Counted from the first letter of the stretch, positions 30,396 through 41,639 are shown. The stretch: DNA of 64,000 nucleotides from Adiantum capillus-veneris (GCA_014529385.2 CM043960.1:27231896-27295895); one strand, 5' to 3'. Program-made: numbers and translations. Notes: a model not told the origin generated them from the sequence alone.

Positions 30396-30430
30396 GTTGA
30401 GGACAACTCTTTCTTTTTTGTTGGGGAGAG
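30396..30430 (+). repeat. Internal copy of the terminal polypurine-tract region
   Basis: 'GAGGACAACTCTTTC' followed by a T run and TTGGGGAGA matches the stretch just before the 3' LTR (32159-32190). It lies right before the integrase fragment. Confidence 0.75.
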
Positions 30431-30439
30431 ATACTGCCT

Positions 30440-31330
30440 TCAATAGACTCAAAGATCTCTTGACCAGCATTCCTGTCCTCATCAACCGTGACTAATTTTA
30501 CTCCTTAGCTCTTCTTTACCCGAGGAAGTTCAACAACAAATTTAGGCAGACCCTTATTTTAGACCTCTTCTGCAAGAGATTCAAGCTCCGAACCAGAGGG
30601 AACCCTTAACTGACTATACCTTAGCAGATGGTCTTCTTTACTACTTGGAAAGCTTCAGCCCCTAGATATTCCTCAGATGAAGTGGTAATGTCTGAGTATG
30701 GACTTTGTTACAAGTCTTCCAAAGAGAACTGGAAACTATGATTCTATTTTTGGCATAGTACATAATCTCTCTAAGGTGGCTCATCTAATTCCATTCAAGC
30801 AGACAACCACCGCCATCGGCATAGCCCAAGTATTTGTCAAAGAGGTAGTAAGATTACATGGAATCCCTGCAAGAATCATTAGTGATTGGGATGCCAAATT
30901 TACTTCTAAGTTTTGGCAAGCCATGTTTCGATCTCTGGGTACCCAATTGAATCTCAACTCAGCATATCATTTGGAAACTGATGGTCAAACTGAGTGAGTG
31001 AATCAAGTCATTGAAGATATGCTTCGAGCATACTGCAACCAACAGCCCCAGCAATGGATCAAGTTTCTTCCCCTAGTTGAGTTTTCTTATAACTCTTCTC
31101 ACCATCGCAGCCTCAGAATGTCACCCTTTAAAGCCGTGTATGGTCAGGAGTGTTTAGTCCCTCTTCGATTAGCCGACCCAACTCTTCATGTTCCTGTCGC
31201 TAAGTCTACCCTAGAAGAGATAGATCATCAAATTCTAGTTATTAGAGACAACCTGTAGAGAGCTAGTGATAGTTAGAAGAGCTACGCTGATCTTCACGGC
31301 TCCACTAGAAGCTGTGAATAAGTTCTCCTC
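30440..31330 (+). pseudogene. Ty3 integrase fragment in the LARD-like element
   Basis: The main frame 30698-31258 shows 'MDFVTSLPKRTGNYDSIF' (Asp 1), 'IISDWDAKFTSKFW' (Asp 2; the usual R is W) and 'YHLETDGQTE' (Glu). It is interrupted by a TGA at 30995-30997 where the family has an arginine codon, then continues 'VNQVIEDMLRAYCNQQP...FSYNSSHH'. The catalytic triad is present, but the gene cannot be translated through. Weak H2C2-linker similarity precedes it ('LQPLDIPQMKW'). It is related to, but clearly different from, the AUT integrase, so it is not simply AUT sequence. Confidence 0.85.
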
Positions 31331-32176
31331 AGAGTCAAACCCAAATACAACTCATTAAACCTAGGGAAATTCCATAAGTTTGCATTCAGATATTGTGGAC
31401 CTTGTGGAATCAAATCAATATCTCCCTTTTGTCCAAATCCTTGATCATATTTTTGGTTGGTTCTTTGGAAAAACTTTTAATTATTCTTCAAGATATCGAT
31501 GGCACTTTTGATGTAACTTTTTTATGGAATTCAAGCATCTCTGGTTAGTCAATTCTTTTGAGATTCAAATCGTCTATGGTGTTTTACAAGTCTAATTGTT
31601 ATGATACGTGAAATATCTGATTACCAAGTAAAAGATGAGGCAGTAAGCTACAAACAAAAGAGGAATAAGGATGGAGGAAATAAATTGGGTATACAAGGGA
31701 GGAGATATTGCAAGATTAATTGAAAGATCAATATGAAATCCTTTAACTGTCAAGAACATGGTATTAGTTGGATGATATCAATAGAGAAATGAGTCAATGC
31801 TCAAAGCGGAAAAAGGTTAAAGTTTAGGTAAGAATGGTAAGCATATTAAGGCTAGATAGAGAGTGAAGTGAAGAAATGATCTTCAGATCTAACAAGAGAA
31901 ACACAATCCGGTCACACCAAAGGAAAAATACCTAGTTGAGTAAGATCACACTCAGTAATTAAAGTAACCCCGAGTCATTAAGACTTGTTTATGATTAAGA
32001 CTTTTGAGTCAGCGCTAAACATGGAAGAGAAGTGTATTATTCAAGGTCCATACCAGCTTCACTGTCCTTTAATCTAAATACCCTAAATGTATTGACCATC
32101 TTCGATCATAAGTTGACCAAAGATTGAGCCTGTCTACTCTCTAAAGCATGTCCCGAGCTGAGGACAACTCTTTCTT
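31331..32176. other. Non-coding 3' internal part of the LARD-like element
   Basis: No ORF or motif recognised. The last 15 bases before 32191 (TTTTTGTTGGGGAGTT) are the polypurine tract. Confidence 0.6.
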
Positions 32177-32190
32177 TTTGTTGGGGAGTT

Positions 32191-35100
32191 TGTAAGGTCC
32201 CTCCCTAAACCCTAGAGCCATTCCAAAAAAAAATTCAACCTAGAAAATAATTTAGAAACAGTAAGACCAACAAAGAAGTTATACGGACAACGAGACTTTA
32301 CTCCAGAATGAAAAGACAAGGATATTTCAGATAAGAAATTATGTCATCCCTTTATTTTTCCTTTAAGATTAAGATTATTTTATACTTCTTTGTCAAAAGC
32401 CGCGTGGGAAATGATCTAGATCGAGAACTAGGAGAAAAAGGGACTAACTTAATTGAAAGGTAAAGTTAAGAGATAAGAACTAAGAAGAAAATTGGGCTCC
32501 AATAGCATTTGAGAAGAGAAATGGGGTCCAATAGCATTTGAGAACAGAATTTGGGGTCCAATAGCATTTGAGAAGTGAATTTGGGGTCCAATAGGAATAG
32601 AGAAGAGAATTGGGGTCCAATAGGATTTGAGAAAAGAATACCCACCATTTTCTATATAAGCACCCCCTGTCCTTTGTATTTTTAGACACACATATATTGC
32701 TAAGCTACTTGCATACTTGCCATGCTCAAGCCTCTATGCTTAAGTAAATCAAGGTTTTCATTAAACCTTGCTCTTGCTCTCTCCCTCTCTTGAAGGCCAA
32801 ACCCTCAACTCTCTTCCTCTCTTGAAGGCCAAACCCTTGAGGGTTTTGTGAAGAAGCTCCTCTCTCCTTCGTCTTCACCATAAATCCCTTTCCTTCTTCC
32901 TTGAGCCTCACATCTCTTCAAGAAGGACATCAACCCCACTTCCCTCTTGTTTAGAGGAGGTAACCTTCATTTCTAGTAAGATTAATTAATCCATGAGTTT
33001 CAATACTAGGAAGGTTTATGTGCATCATTTTAGGTTTAAGCTTTAATGGTAACCTTGGAATTAGGGTTAAGTATTAATGGTAGCTATGCATTATAAAGTT
33101 AGGCTTCAAAGGTAGATTTGTACTCATAAGCTAAGCTTTAAGGGTAACTTTGCACTTAGATGTAAGGTTTAGTGACTACCTTGCATTTTTAGGTTTTAAG
33201 CTTTAATGGAAACCTTGCAATTAGGGTTAAGTGATAAGAGTATCTATGCATCATTAAGTTAAGTTTAATAGGTATATTTGCACTCGTAAGCTAAGCTTTA
33301 ATGGTAACCTTGCACGTAGATGTAAGCTTTAGTGATTACCTTGCATTTTTAGGTTTAAGCTTTAATGGAAACCTTGTAATTAGGGTCAAGTGATAAGAGT
33401 ATCTATGCATCATAAAGTTAAGCTTCAAAGGTACATTTTCTCTCCTAAGCTAAGCTTTAATGGTAACTTTGCACTTAGGCGTAAGCTTTAGTGACTACCT
33501 TGCATTTTTAGGTTTAAGCTTTAATGGAAACCTCGCAATTAGGTTAAGTGCTAAGAGTATCTGTACATCTTTAAGTTAAGCTTCAAAGGTAGATTTGCAC
33601 TCTTAAGCTAAGCATTAATGGTAACTTTGCACTTAGGTGTAAGCTTTAGTGACTACCTTGTATTTTAGGTTTAAGCTTTAATGGAAAGCTCGAAAACTCA
33701 TAAATTATAGGATGACCTTCTAGTTTCCTAAAATGGAAAGCTAGGTACCATAAGAAAAGGGTAGTTGTCTAAGCTCGATAGAAGTAGTTCAATTTTTGGT
33801 ATTAAAGAGTATTTCTAAAGTTTTCAATTTCAAGTTTGTTTGCAAATACGGGATGGGGGAGATAGGGGATAACTTCGTGGAATTGATCTCCGTGTTATTT
33901 GAACGGAAAACTCTACAAGCTTCCATGGAGATGCCGCATGGATGGCAAAGGATTGCAAAAACCTGGGAATCGACAAAACGGGGATTGAACTTAAAAAAGT
34001 TTGCATTTCCGAAGAGACATTAACCATCAAATGCCTATGGCAAAAACTCGCTTGTATTTTCTAAATAAACTTGGCTGGTAGATAATTAATGAAAGTAGGA
34101 ATTAAGGTTGATAAATGAATGAACCTGGGAATTACCAACTAGGGGTTAAAAAAGGAATCTCGAGATGTGATAGGGATAGCCCATTGCAAAACATAGATTT
34201 AACTAAGAGTTTTGAAGATTGTCTGAAAATGACCGGGAACCAAGATGGATCTTCTTGGGGTCAATTTGATTGAAAGGCCGGCCCATTGAGAGAATTCTCT
34301 TGGGGAACTTGTCGGAGATTGGCCTGGCCCTTTTCGGCTAGGGCACTGTAACCGGCAAGTTGTTATACCTAGGTCATTCATGCCCGAGGGATAAGGGATG
34401 AATGGGTTTGTTTTATTTTTGCGCGGCTAAGTGAAGTACCCGCGGTATCTTATTGGAAATCGGCCATAATCCGGGTATGGCCTGATGCCAATAGTTGGAT
34501 GAGAAGGTTATACTCAAGGAGGATGATGTGAATTTAATTAAGGAAATTTGTTCGACTTGGTTGCTTAAAAAGGAACTGGAAATGCTAGGAATATAGGGGC
34601 TATCCTGTGCATCTGTCACCAGATGGTGCTATACCTCTCGAAATAAAATGCTTAGGAAGGAATGATTAAATTACTTGATAAGCCTTTGATCCCAAACACT
34701 TAATTTTGGGAAATATTGTGAAGGTGATGCCATTTTGATGGCTTGTAATCGATTATCTTGGCCTGAATGGGGAGGTAAGATGAATTGGTTGAAACTAAAT
34801 GTGTTGCATGATTAGTTGGGGAACTAGTTACAAGCTAATTATAGCAGATAAAGGAAAGGAAATGAATTAAAAGTTTCTAAATAAAGATCTAGTGGGAAAA
34901 ACCAGATGAATTTCACTGAACGAGGGTATGCAACAGATTGCATGCTGCTTGTTGTTCGATGATGTCTGATAGACTACTGTCTTCCTGATTTTGTAGTAGT
35001 TAAGTACTACCTCGGGAAGGGATTTTCATGAAATGGTTCGGTGGGTGGGCGGATCCGGAGGGTCAGATGGCCGGATGTTGATTTGAAAATTTTATGTTAA

Positions 35101-35534
35101 ATGCTAGGACTACGTGAGATAAAAATGGGTAACCGGGGATGAACGAGACCAGGTAGGATTGCAAGATCCCTCTTCTTAGGGGAAAGTGATAACTGCCGTG
35201 CGTGCTTGGCAGGAAAAAGGGGTTATCACCATGAACCAAGGGAGAACAAGAAAGCAAGAGCAGATACTCAAGTTAAAGATCAAGAGAATCAAGACTAAGG
35301 ACCACGATTTTGGGTGCGAAAAGCTGTCAAGGACATATTGATTATGAGAAGCGGGTAGAATCATTGAATGAAGGGATGTACCCCCTTGGGTTGGCATTCG
35401 AGATAGGTCGGAGTCGTGTCTGAATATCGGTCCCAAGTGGGAGGGATACCTGCAGATAGATCTACGTCACTCCCTAGAACTATATGGAGGACTGAGGGAG
35501 GTGAGTAGGGTCGAGTCTGGGTATGGCCCTCACA
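32191..35534 (+). repeat. LARD-like element 3' LTR
   Basis: 3344 bp, TGTAAGGTCC...CCCTCACA. It differs from the 5' LTR by scattered substitutions and by a few extra copies of a short 'GGGGTCCAATAG' repeat near 32480-32640. The 159-bp repeat array is at 33032-33667. Confidence 0.92.
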
Positions 35535-35539
35535 TTGAT

Positions 35540-36270
35540 GTACTGGTTCCCAATTGATCCTTGCTCCTTTCTTCAAGAGGTTCGTCAAGGGGCGGCGACA
35601 CTGCATAATATTTTATAAAGGTTCTGTACCAGCCTGTGATTCCCAAGAGTCCTCTAAGCTCACTTACATTAGTTGGCCGAGGCCATTCAATAATGTCTTG
35701 AAGTTTAGTGGGGTTGACTGAAATTCCGTCCTGTGAAATAATAAATCCCAAGTATTTGATCCTTGGAGAGAAGAATGAACACTTGCTCATCTTTGCGTAT
35801 AGCTTATGTTGTCGAAGAATGTCTAATAGCTTCCTTAGGTGAGCTTCATGTTCTTGTTCATCTTTTGAGTACATTAGAATATCATCAAAGAAGACAAGGA
35901 AAAAATCATCTAGGTAAGGCCTGAAGATATCCTGCATCAATCTATTGAATGTAGCTGGAGCATTGGTTAGACCAAATGACATTACTATAAATTCAAAATG
36001 GCCATAACGAGTGTTGAAAGCTGTCTTCGGAATATCTGATTCCTTTATTCTGATTTGATAGTAACCAGATCTTAGATTTACCTTTGAGAAGACCTTAGAA
36101 CCATGCAGCCTGTCTAGCAATTCATCGATTCGGGGTATAGGATAGTTGTTCTTAATTGTGACCTGGTTTAGTCCTCTGTAATCAATGCAGAGTCGTAAAG
36201 TCCCATCTTTCTTTTTCTGAAAAAGTATCGACGCTCCCCAACTAGATTTGCTTGGTCTAATAAATCCCTA
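35540..36270 (-). pseudogene. AUT reverse transcriptase
   Basis: Minus-strand translation shows the RT motifs in order: '[20 protein letters not shown]' in the start frame, '[22 protein letters not shown]', '[17 protein letters not shown]', the catalytic '[13 protein letters not shown]', '[11 protein letters not shown]', and '[11 protein letters not shown]'. The FFDD box is normal for plant chromoviruses. A frame of 196 codons (36120-35530) is clean. Two breaks lie upstream near 36150 and 36270. Immediately after 'DQLGTSTS' the LARD target duplication starts, and the connection domain resumes at 25145. Confidence 0.92.
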
Positions 36271-37044
36271 TTCTAGAATTCGACAAAGCTGCTCCTTTAG
36301 TTCAATTGCCTCCGGTAGGGCCATTTTGTAAGGTCTCTTTGACACGGGCTCACTTCCTGGGAGAATCTCTATCTCATGGTCAATTTCTCGGGTTGGAGGA
36401 AGGGAGGTAAGGTCTTCAGGAAAAATATCTGAATATTCATGAAGCCAAGAGGGTTTTGTATCACTTGAATTTGGATCGACCTTATTCAACTTGACAACAA
36501 ATACTTGTTGACCTGCTCTCATACCTTTTAGTGGACGGTTTGCCTTCACTAATTGAATCTTTGGGCTCCCACTTTTCCCTTTCACTTTGACTTGCCTTGC
36601 TTGACAATCTCTAAAGCTCAAACTACCTTGACCACAATGGATGCTAGCCTGATTCTTAGATAACCAATCTATCCTAATAATCCCATCGTACATTCCAACT
36701 GGTAGGGTTCTAAAGAAAGTTGAAGTAGTATGCCCTCCTAGTTCAAAATCAAGGATTCCCACAGAATGTCGAGATACTATGGTTTTCCCATTAGCCAATT
36801 CTACTGTCATAGGTTTAGCTTGTTTTTGGTTTAGGTTCAAATTTCGTAAACATTTTGGGGATAGAAAATAGGGTACCGCCACAATCGATAAGAAGTTTAA
36901 AAGATTTATCTTGACGAGTGGCTGGGGTCTGAAGAACAACAAATTGCCGTTGAGCTCCAGGGTTGTCAATAGCTGCATAGATAGTCGCTCTTTCTTCTTC
37001 TTCACCAATGGTAGGTTCTCCTATGGTTGCACGTGCATGTGCAT
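36271..37044 (-). pseudogene. AUT protease and pol N-terminus
   Basis: The 37008-36268 frame and the overlapping frame above it encode the retropepsin. The active-site region reads 'FKLLIDCGGTLFSI' where families have LIDSGAT-H; D and G are kept while S-G-A-T is altered to C-G-G-T. Then come 'VELANGKTIVSRHSVGILDF', 'GIIRIDWLSKNQASIHC' (the conserved protease C-terminal block, normally MDWL) and the pol linker 'YSDIFPEDLTSLPPTREIDHEI'. A frameshift near 36860 separates the active site from the rest. Upstream it abuts the foldback element at 37045. Confidence 0.88.
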
Positions 37045-37489
37045 TAGGCTAAATTTGGACTCACAAAGGGGCCCTTTAAGGAGTTTGACTTTACCTCTCT
37101 CTACCAAAACGGGCGCATGGATAAATTTTTGCAAACAAACTCCAAAGTTGGCGGAGGTTTGACAGTTAGAATGTCCTCTTCAAGCTCTATCTATTGATAT
37201 ATAGCACGCCATGAGATTCCTCATATTTATCAGATTCTTTTTTTGATTCACTTAGATTCCGACAGAGTTGTCACATCATATGTGAATCAAAAAAAGAATC
37301 TTCTAAAATATGAGGAATCTCATGGCGTGCTATATATCAGTAGACAGAGCTTGAAGAGGACATTCTAACTGTCAAACCTCCGCCAACTTAGGAGTTTGTT
37401 TGCAAAAATTTATCCATGCGCCCATTTTGGTAGAGAGAGGTAAAGTCAAACTCCTTAAAGGGCCCCTTTGTGAGTCCAAATTTTGCCTA
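37045..37489. mobile_element. 445-bp foldback/MITE-like element with about 205-bp arms
   Basis: It starts TAGGC and ends GCCTA. The two halves are near-perfect inverted repeats around a loop of about 30 bp (37252-37281). It interrupts AUT between nucleocapsid and protease. It is non-coding. The ends with TA suggest a TA-type target, but I could not establish the duplication. An identical insertion is in the second copy at 51448. Confidence 0.88.
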
Positions 37490-38384
37490 ATGGCATTCCT
37501 ACCTTGACCTCTTCCAAATGCCCTTGCTGCTCTTCCTCGCCCTCATCCACGTCCACCACCTTGTCCAGTGTTATTTCCAATAGGGTGGTGTCTTCGGTCT
37601 GCCTCCGTCGCTACTGCTGCTCTGTTAGATAAGTGTGGACATCTGTTCCGGTAATGTCCCAGTTCTCCACACTCAAAGCATCGAACATCCAACCTTGTAG
37701 GGTTTTGCACATTTTCAACATAGGCTCTTTGTGACTGCCTCTCATTATTGGGAAATCTTACTGGTCGTTTAGCACCATTAAAACTCTAATTCTCTTCAAC
37801 TCTCCTCCTTATGCCTTGCTCCTTCATCAAAGGTTTGGCTCCCAATAAATCATCTTGCACAGTGGTAGGTTTCACGGCTTCCAGTCGTGAGCTAATTGGT
37901 TCTCTTAAACCTTGGCAAAATCAAGCTACTTGTTGCTCTATCATCATTGGTGGTGCATAACGCCTAAGATTTACAAACTTTGAGTAATACTCTTCCAGGG
38001 ATAGGCTGTATTGCTTCAAGCTAAAGAACTTGTTGATCTTTAACGCTTCATCCTTCACTGCTTGCTTGATTTCCCTCCAATTTTGTAATTTAATTTCTAA
38101 CACTCCCATGTCACGGCAATGTTGTTTCCACCATAATTTGGCTTCAATCGTCAGGCGAAACATCCCTAGCATCGCTTGGTTTGCAGATGCAGTCTTGGCA
38201 GCTGAGAAATAATCATCCATAGCTTCAATCTAGACTTTCGCATCCTTTCCACATTGGCACCTTTGCCCTTAAAAGAAGGTGGTTGCATTTTTTTGAGCAA
38301 CAATTTATTCTCATGAACTTCCGTGTATAAAGCATCGTTCCAAGGATTCTCCACTATAGGAGTAATTTGAGGGTTCTCCTGCAA
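37490..38384 (-). pseudogene. AUT Gag body and zinc knuckle
   Basis: Minus-strand exon 2 starts after a clean acceptor (ATTTGCAG near 38386) with 'ENPQITPIVENPWNDALYTE', matching TR-GAG exon 2. It continues 'MDDYFSAAKTASANQAMLG', 'KLWWKQHCRDMGV' and 'YYSKFVNLRRYAPP', then a stop, then the knuckle 'CFECGELGHYRNRC' around 37690-37645 and a Gly/Arg tail. A frameshift near 38220 and a 24-bp deletion near 38050 are specific features. The downstream protease is cut off by the foldback insertion. Confidence 0.88.
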
Positions 38385-38474
38385 ATTTTAACACCAATGC
38401 TTATAATAACTTAATTCATTAAAGCATTGGGGTTATCTAGTCCTTTAGAGTTCAACACAGTATTCAATTAATCA

Positions 38475-38592
38475 TGACTTACCCAGTCCATCAAACTCAA
38501 ACACATGATTTATCCAATCATAACTTAATCCAATCACATGATTTAACCAGTCATGGCTTTTCACCAACAATTAGTCAATGACTTGACCAGTC
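38475..38592 (-). repeat. GGNTA hairpin cluster in the AUT leader
   Basis: On the transcribed (minus) strand: GACT-GGGTA-AGTC (38488-38476), ATGATT-GGATA-AATCAT (38521-38505), a member with one mismatch at 38554-38538, and GACT-GGTCA-AGTC (38592-38580). The same hairpin in the duplicate at 52924-52940 has one stem base changed to give a G-U pair. Confidence 0.85.
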
Positions 38593-38784
38593 AATCAATT
38601 CTTTTTAATAACATACGCATTAATAGGCTTTCTTTCCATAGCACTAGTTGCATCAATTACTACCGTGAAGCATATAGGGATCACCAAATCTCAATTAAGA
38701 TCAAGAGTAAATTATTTATCAAGTGTCAGTTTCTTTCCAACAAAATTAACATCTTCTATTGCTGTAAGAATATAAATGCCCTTA

Positions 38785-39400
38785 TTACAAAATGTTATAG
38801 TAACTGTAATCCTCAGGTGTATATTTGAAGCCGTGATATTCTTGGACACTCTTTAGGAAGACGTGTGGAGGATTTTCTATAGGGGCTAATAATCGATAAG
38901 TGGCAGGGAGTTGTGGTAATCCTGTTGTCCATACCTTGCCTGAGAAGTGGCTAGTTCTCCCGATAACAACCACTCGGTCTTTTGGAACGACCGCAATGAC
39001 CTTGTCATAGACCCACCGATTGAGGTTGACGCTTCCATTTGCGGCCATTGTTTTGACATCGGTTGGCCAAAAGGTATAGTAATGGACCAGCCTTAGCTCC
39101 TCGCACCATTTGATGTGGCAAAGATCATTATTCAAATTCCTTAAGCTTCCAGCCCTGATGGTAAAAGTACTCCCTTGAGACCACTAGGCTCAAGACCATC
39201 CTCGCTAGGTTCGAAAACGCAGCGGAGTGGTCGATATCTCAAGGATCCTCATGACTGATGCCCAAAATTCGTAATCGTTTGATTGGCACACAGACATGTA
39301 CATGATGTTGAACACCTGAAATCGCATGTATGCCTCATGATGATCCTGAAACGTGTTACATATATAAACACATAAGAATATAAGATCAATTTAATAGAGT
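38785..39400 (-). pseudogene. Unassigned ORF between PBS and gag of AUT
   Basis: The minus-strand frame 39135-38785 (116 codons; 132 codons in the duplicate) reads like genuine protein: 'CHIKWCEELRLVHYYTFWPT', 'VNLNRWVYDKVIAVVPKDRV', 'YRLLAPIENPP'. An upstream stretch near 39350-39210 in a compatible direction ('DHHEAYMRFQVFNIMYMSVC', 'VMRILEIS') follows an acceptor-like TTTCAG. Stops and a likely frame change separate the two. I recognise no family. Leader regions of LTR elements sometimes hold captured host exons, and that is my best guess. It lies inside the predicted gag intron. Confidence 0.4.
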
Positions 39401-39499
39401 GATCTAGAAACAAAAGCAACAATAGTGGAAAAAGAAAAAAAAACACATTTTTCTCCTACATTCTCCTCTTAACTTTGAGTTAACCTCTCTTTATCCTTG

Positions 39500-39511
39500 T
39501 CTTTGATACCA
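39500..39511 (-). other. AUT primer binding site
   Basis: TGGTATCAAAGA on the minus strand, adjacent to the LTR end; tRNA-iMet type with changes. Confidence 0.8.
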
Positions 39512-39513
39512 AC

Positions 39514-41354
39514 GGTAAGGTCCCCGTCCTAAAAGATTGGGGCGACTTGGAAGATAGCCTTCTTTATCCTCTAAATCCGTTGACGACACCCTACTCCGAT
39601 AATGCGGAAGCAAGGATACGAGCAACCAAAGAGAAGAAGACTTTCACCTGATGTGTTCATAGTTGCAAGACCCTACGCCACAAGCCATGTCGATGAGGTT
39701 AAAGGTTCATTGTCTCTAGATACTACATTATAAAAGAAGAAAATCCCTTTCATGTATTAAGGATCCAAAAACAACGCCTTTTTCCCTACATTTAAGAGGC
39801 ACGGCCGCCATCCTTAAATTCAGAAGATGACATGAGATTAATCTCTGTCTAACTAAGACAAAGTGAAAAGTACTCGACTAATCGAGTCCACCCATCCTTG
39901 ACCGGAAACCTGAGCCGGTCCCCACTTTCCACACCGCACTCATCCGTTCTTTTAATGTTTTCTAATTACTACCACGATATATACAACAATGTTCCTTAAT
40001 TAGTTTCTAGCACAAGTTCTTTAGTACAAATTTTTCAAACATCATCAAATAATTCTTTCATAAGAGGAGTTGAAAAATTCTATAATCCACAAAAAAAAGA
40101 GAGTCTTTAGTTTCTATACAAGTTTTGCCGCTAACCACGGACTTTCTCTGTCTAACCGACAGAGCCTTTGCAAAGGTTTTTCTTAATCGCTAACCACGAG
40201 ATGCGCATACTTCCCTATTGCTAACCGCAAGGGACATCTTGCTACCCGCAAGGCATCTTGCTAACCGCAAGGTAAAAAAAAGGAAGTTGATGACCTCAAC
40301 TTTAATTTCCGCTAACCACGGATTCCTCTCGCTAACCGCGAGTTCCATCTGGAAACAAGATTTTCTTTCAGTATTTCATACTCTAAATGTTTCTTTCAAC
40401 AAGATCAATCAAAATCATATTCTCAAACCATAATCACTTATCAGCAGTATTTCTTTATCAAACAATAACAGTTTATAAAACAATACTTTTACTACTTTAT
40501 GAAACATATGCTTGTTTCATGTGATTGAACAATCACGTTTCTAGTCGGTTTAAGGTAAGGTCTAAGTTCATCTTACCGGTGAACATGAATACTATGCAGA
40601 ATTATAAATTTGTTGGGAGTTGGCACCTTTCTTCCCACCTTCCTTGGTGGTGCAACGGCATGGGCGTCCTTAGAACTTCGCGCTACACACTTCGGAGCCA
40701 TAGCTTCGGAATGGAGAAAAGAAAAGCGCGTTGTTGGAGAGAGAGACAGAGAGTGTGCTCACAAATCGGGTGACGGCACGTCCACGATTGGAGATGGAGA
40801 TGGCTTGAGGGTGAGAGGTTAAGGGAGAGAGGATTCCTCAGGCGCGTCGTTGCGAGAGAGCTTCCGCTTCCGTAGATGTGTGTGTCAAAAGTGAGAGGAG
40901 AAGGGTCCTTTATATAGGTCCTAGGGGGGTGCTAAGAATACGGAGAGGTTTCAAGAATAGGAGAAGGAAAAGCTCACACGTCGTCGCGGCTCTAATTTAT
41001 TTTTATTTTATTTTTTTGGCATTCGCGAATCCTTTGCGTGATTTTTTAAAAAGCTCTATACTTACAAGTTCTCATTCTATTTTGAGAGAGAGAAAGAAAG
41101 AAGTATCCTAATTTTGAGTCACCTCTCTTTCTTTCCTAAAAATACTATCTCTAAGCTTTTTCTTCACACATAGATTAGGTTCCCACATAAACCTATTGTT
41201 TCACATAAAGAAAGATCATAAATAAATAGATTTTGAACCCGATTTTCAATCCGATTGCTGTGATAAACTCATGATGACTCACAAAATTGAGAATTTCAAT
41301 TACTTTGCAAAATAACTAAAATGACTTATATGGATAAATGTTGGGTACATTACA
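39514..41354 (-). repeat. AUT 5' LTR
   Basis: Minus-strand LTR from TGTAATGTACCC (41354) to ..GGACCTTAC (39514), 1841 bp. TATA box TATATAAA at 40916-40909. Exon-1-like ORF at 40701 ('MAPKCVARSSKDAHAV...') lacking the segment with the splice donor. Hairpin cluster 40342-40127 including CTCGC-GGTTA-GCGAG and CTTGC-GGTTA-GCAAG. Outside flank CTTCC is the target duplication. Confidence 0.92.
40127..40342 (-). repeat. GGNTA hairpin cluster in AUT 5' LTR
   Basis: On the minus strand: CTCGC-GGTTA-GCGAG, CTTGC-GGTTA-GCAAG, CTTGC-GGGTA-GCAAG and CTGTC-GGTTA-GACAG. The stems CTTGC/GCAAG here and CTCGC/GCGAG in TR-GAG differ by a fully compensated base pair. Confidence 0.87.
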
Positions 41355-41639
41355 CTTCCCTAGGACTTGTAGATTGACGATCCGCTCCTGGTTTTCTGTA
41401 AAAAAAGCATCAAAAAGAATTTAAAAACTTTTTTTAAAAATATTTTTGTAGTAATGAACCAAACGTCCGTCTTGAACATGAAAACAACCTTGCTTTTACT
41501 TTAAAACCTGCCAAATAAGCATCCTGAACCAAAATGTTTTACGAAAGATGTATTCGAATCTATTTTTCTTACTTTTAAAAGAGACCCAAATTTTGAGGAT
41601 CTTACATTTTGGTACTTTTTTGTTACTAGATTTTGAGTC
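41355..41639. other. AUT right flank, no gene
   Basis: AT-rich, no coding signal. Its first five bases, CTTCC, are the target duplication of AUT. Confidence 0.6.

Larger units (their letters stand above)
25146..35534 (+). mobile_element. LARD-like LTR element with 3.3-kb LTRs, inserted in AUT RT
   Basis: Both LTRs start TGTAAGGTCCCTCCC and end GGCCCTCACA. The flanking 5-bp repeats TTGAT (25141-25145 and 35535-35539) are identical. The internal region is only about 3.6 kb: PBS, unassigned ORFs, a single integrase fragment and a PPT. No gag, protease or RT is seen. Very long LTRs around a mostly non-coding interior are what is called a large retrotransposon derivative, although a decayed integrase is an unusual leftover. 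The insertion site is between RT and RNase H of AUT. Confidence 0.93.
12941..41354 (-). mobile_element. AUT: chromodomain Ty3 retrotransposon, nested and inversion-broken
   Basis: Minus-strand order from the right: 5' LTR (41354-39514), PBS, leader with hairpins and an unassigned ORF, gag, foldback insertion, protease, RT, RNase H, integrase, chromodomain, PPT, 3' LTR. Nested plus-strand insertions occupy 14010-24013 and 25146-35534. The 3' LTR continues in the inverted block to 6917. The TSD is CTTCC (41355-41359, and reverse-complemented at 6918-6922). Without the insertions its internal part would be roughly 6 kb, normal for a chromovirus. It carries several stops and frameshifts and is not autonomous now. 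Confidence 0.92.

Noticed and set aside
39249-39446. Short hydrophobic ORF with signal-peptide-like start (also at 53668)
   Set aside because: It is driven by a poly-A/poly-T stretch and lies in the AUT leader; no continuation into a mature domain.
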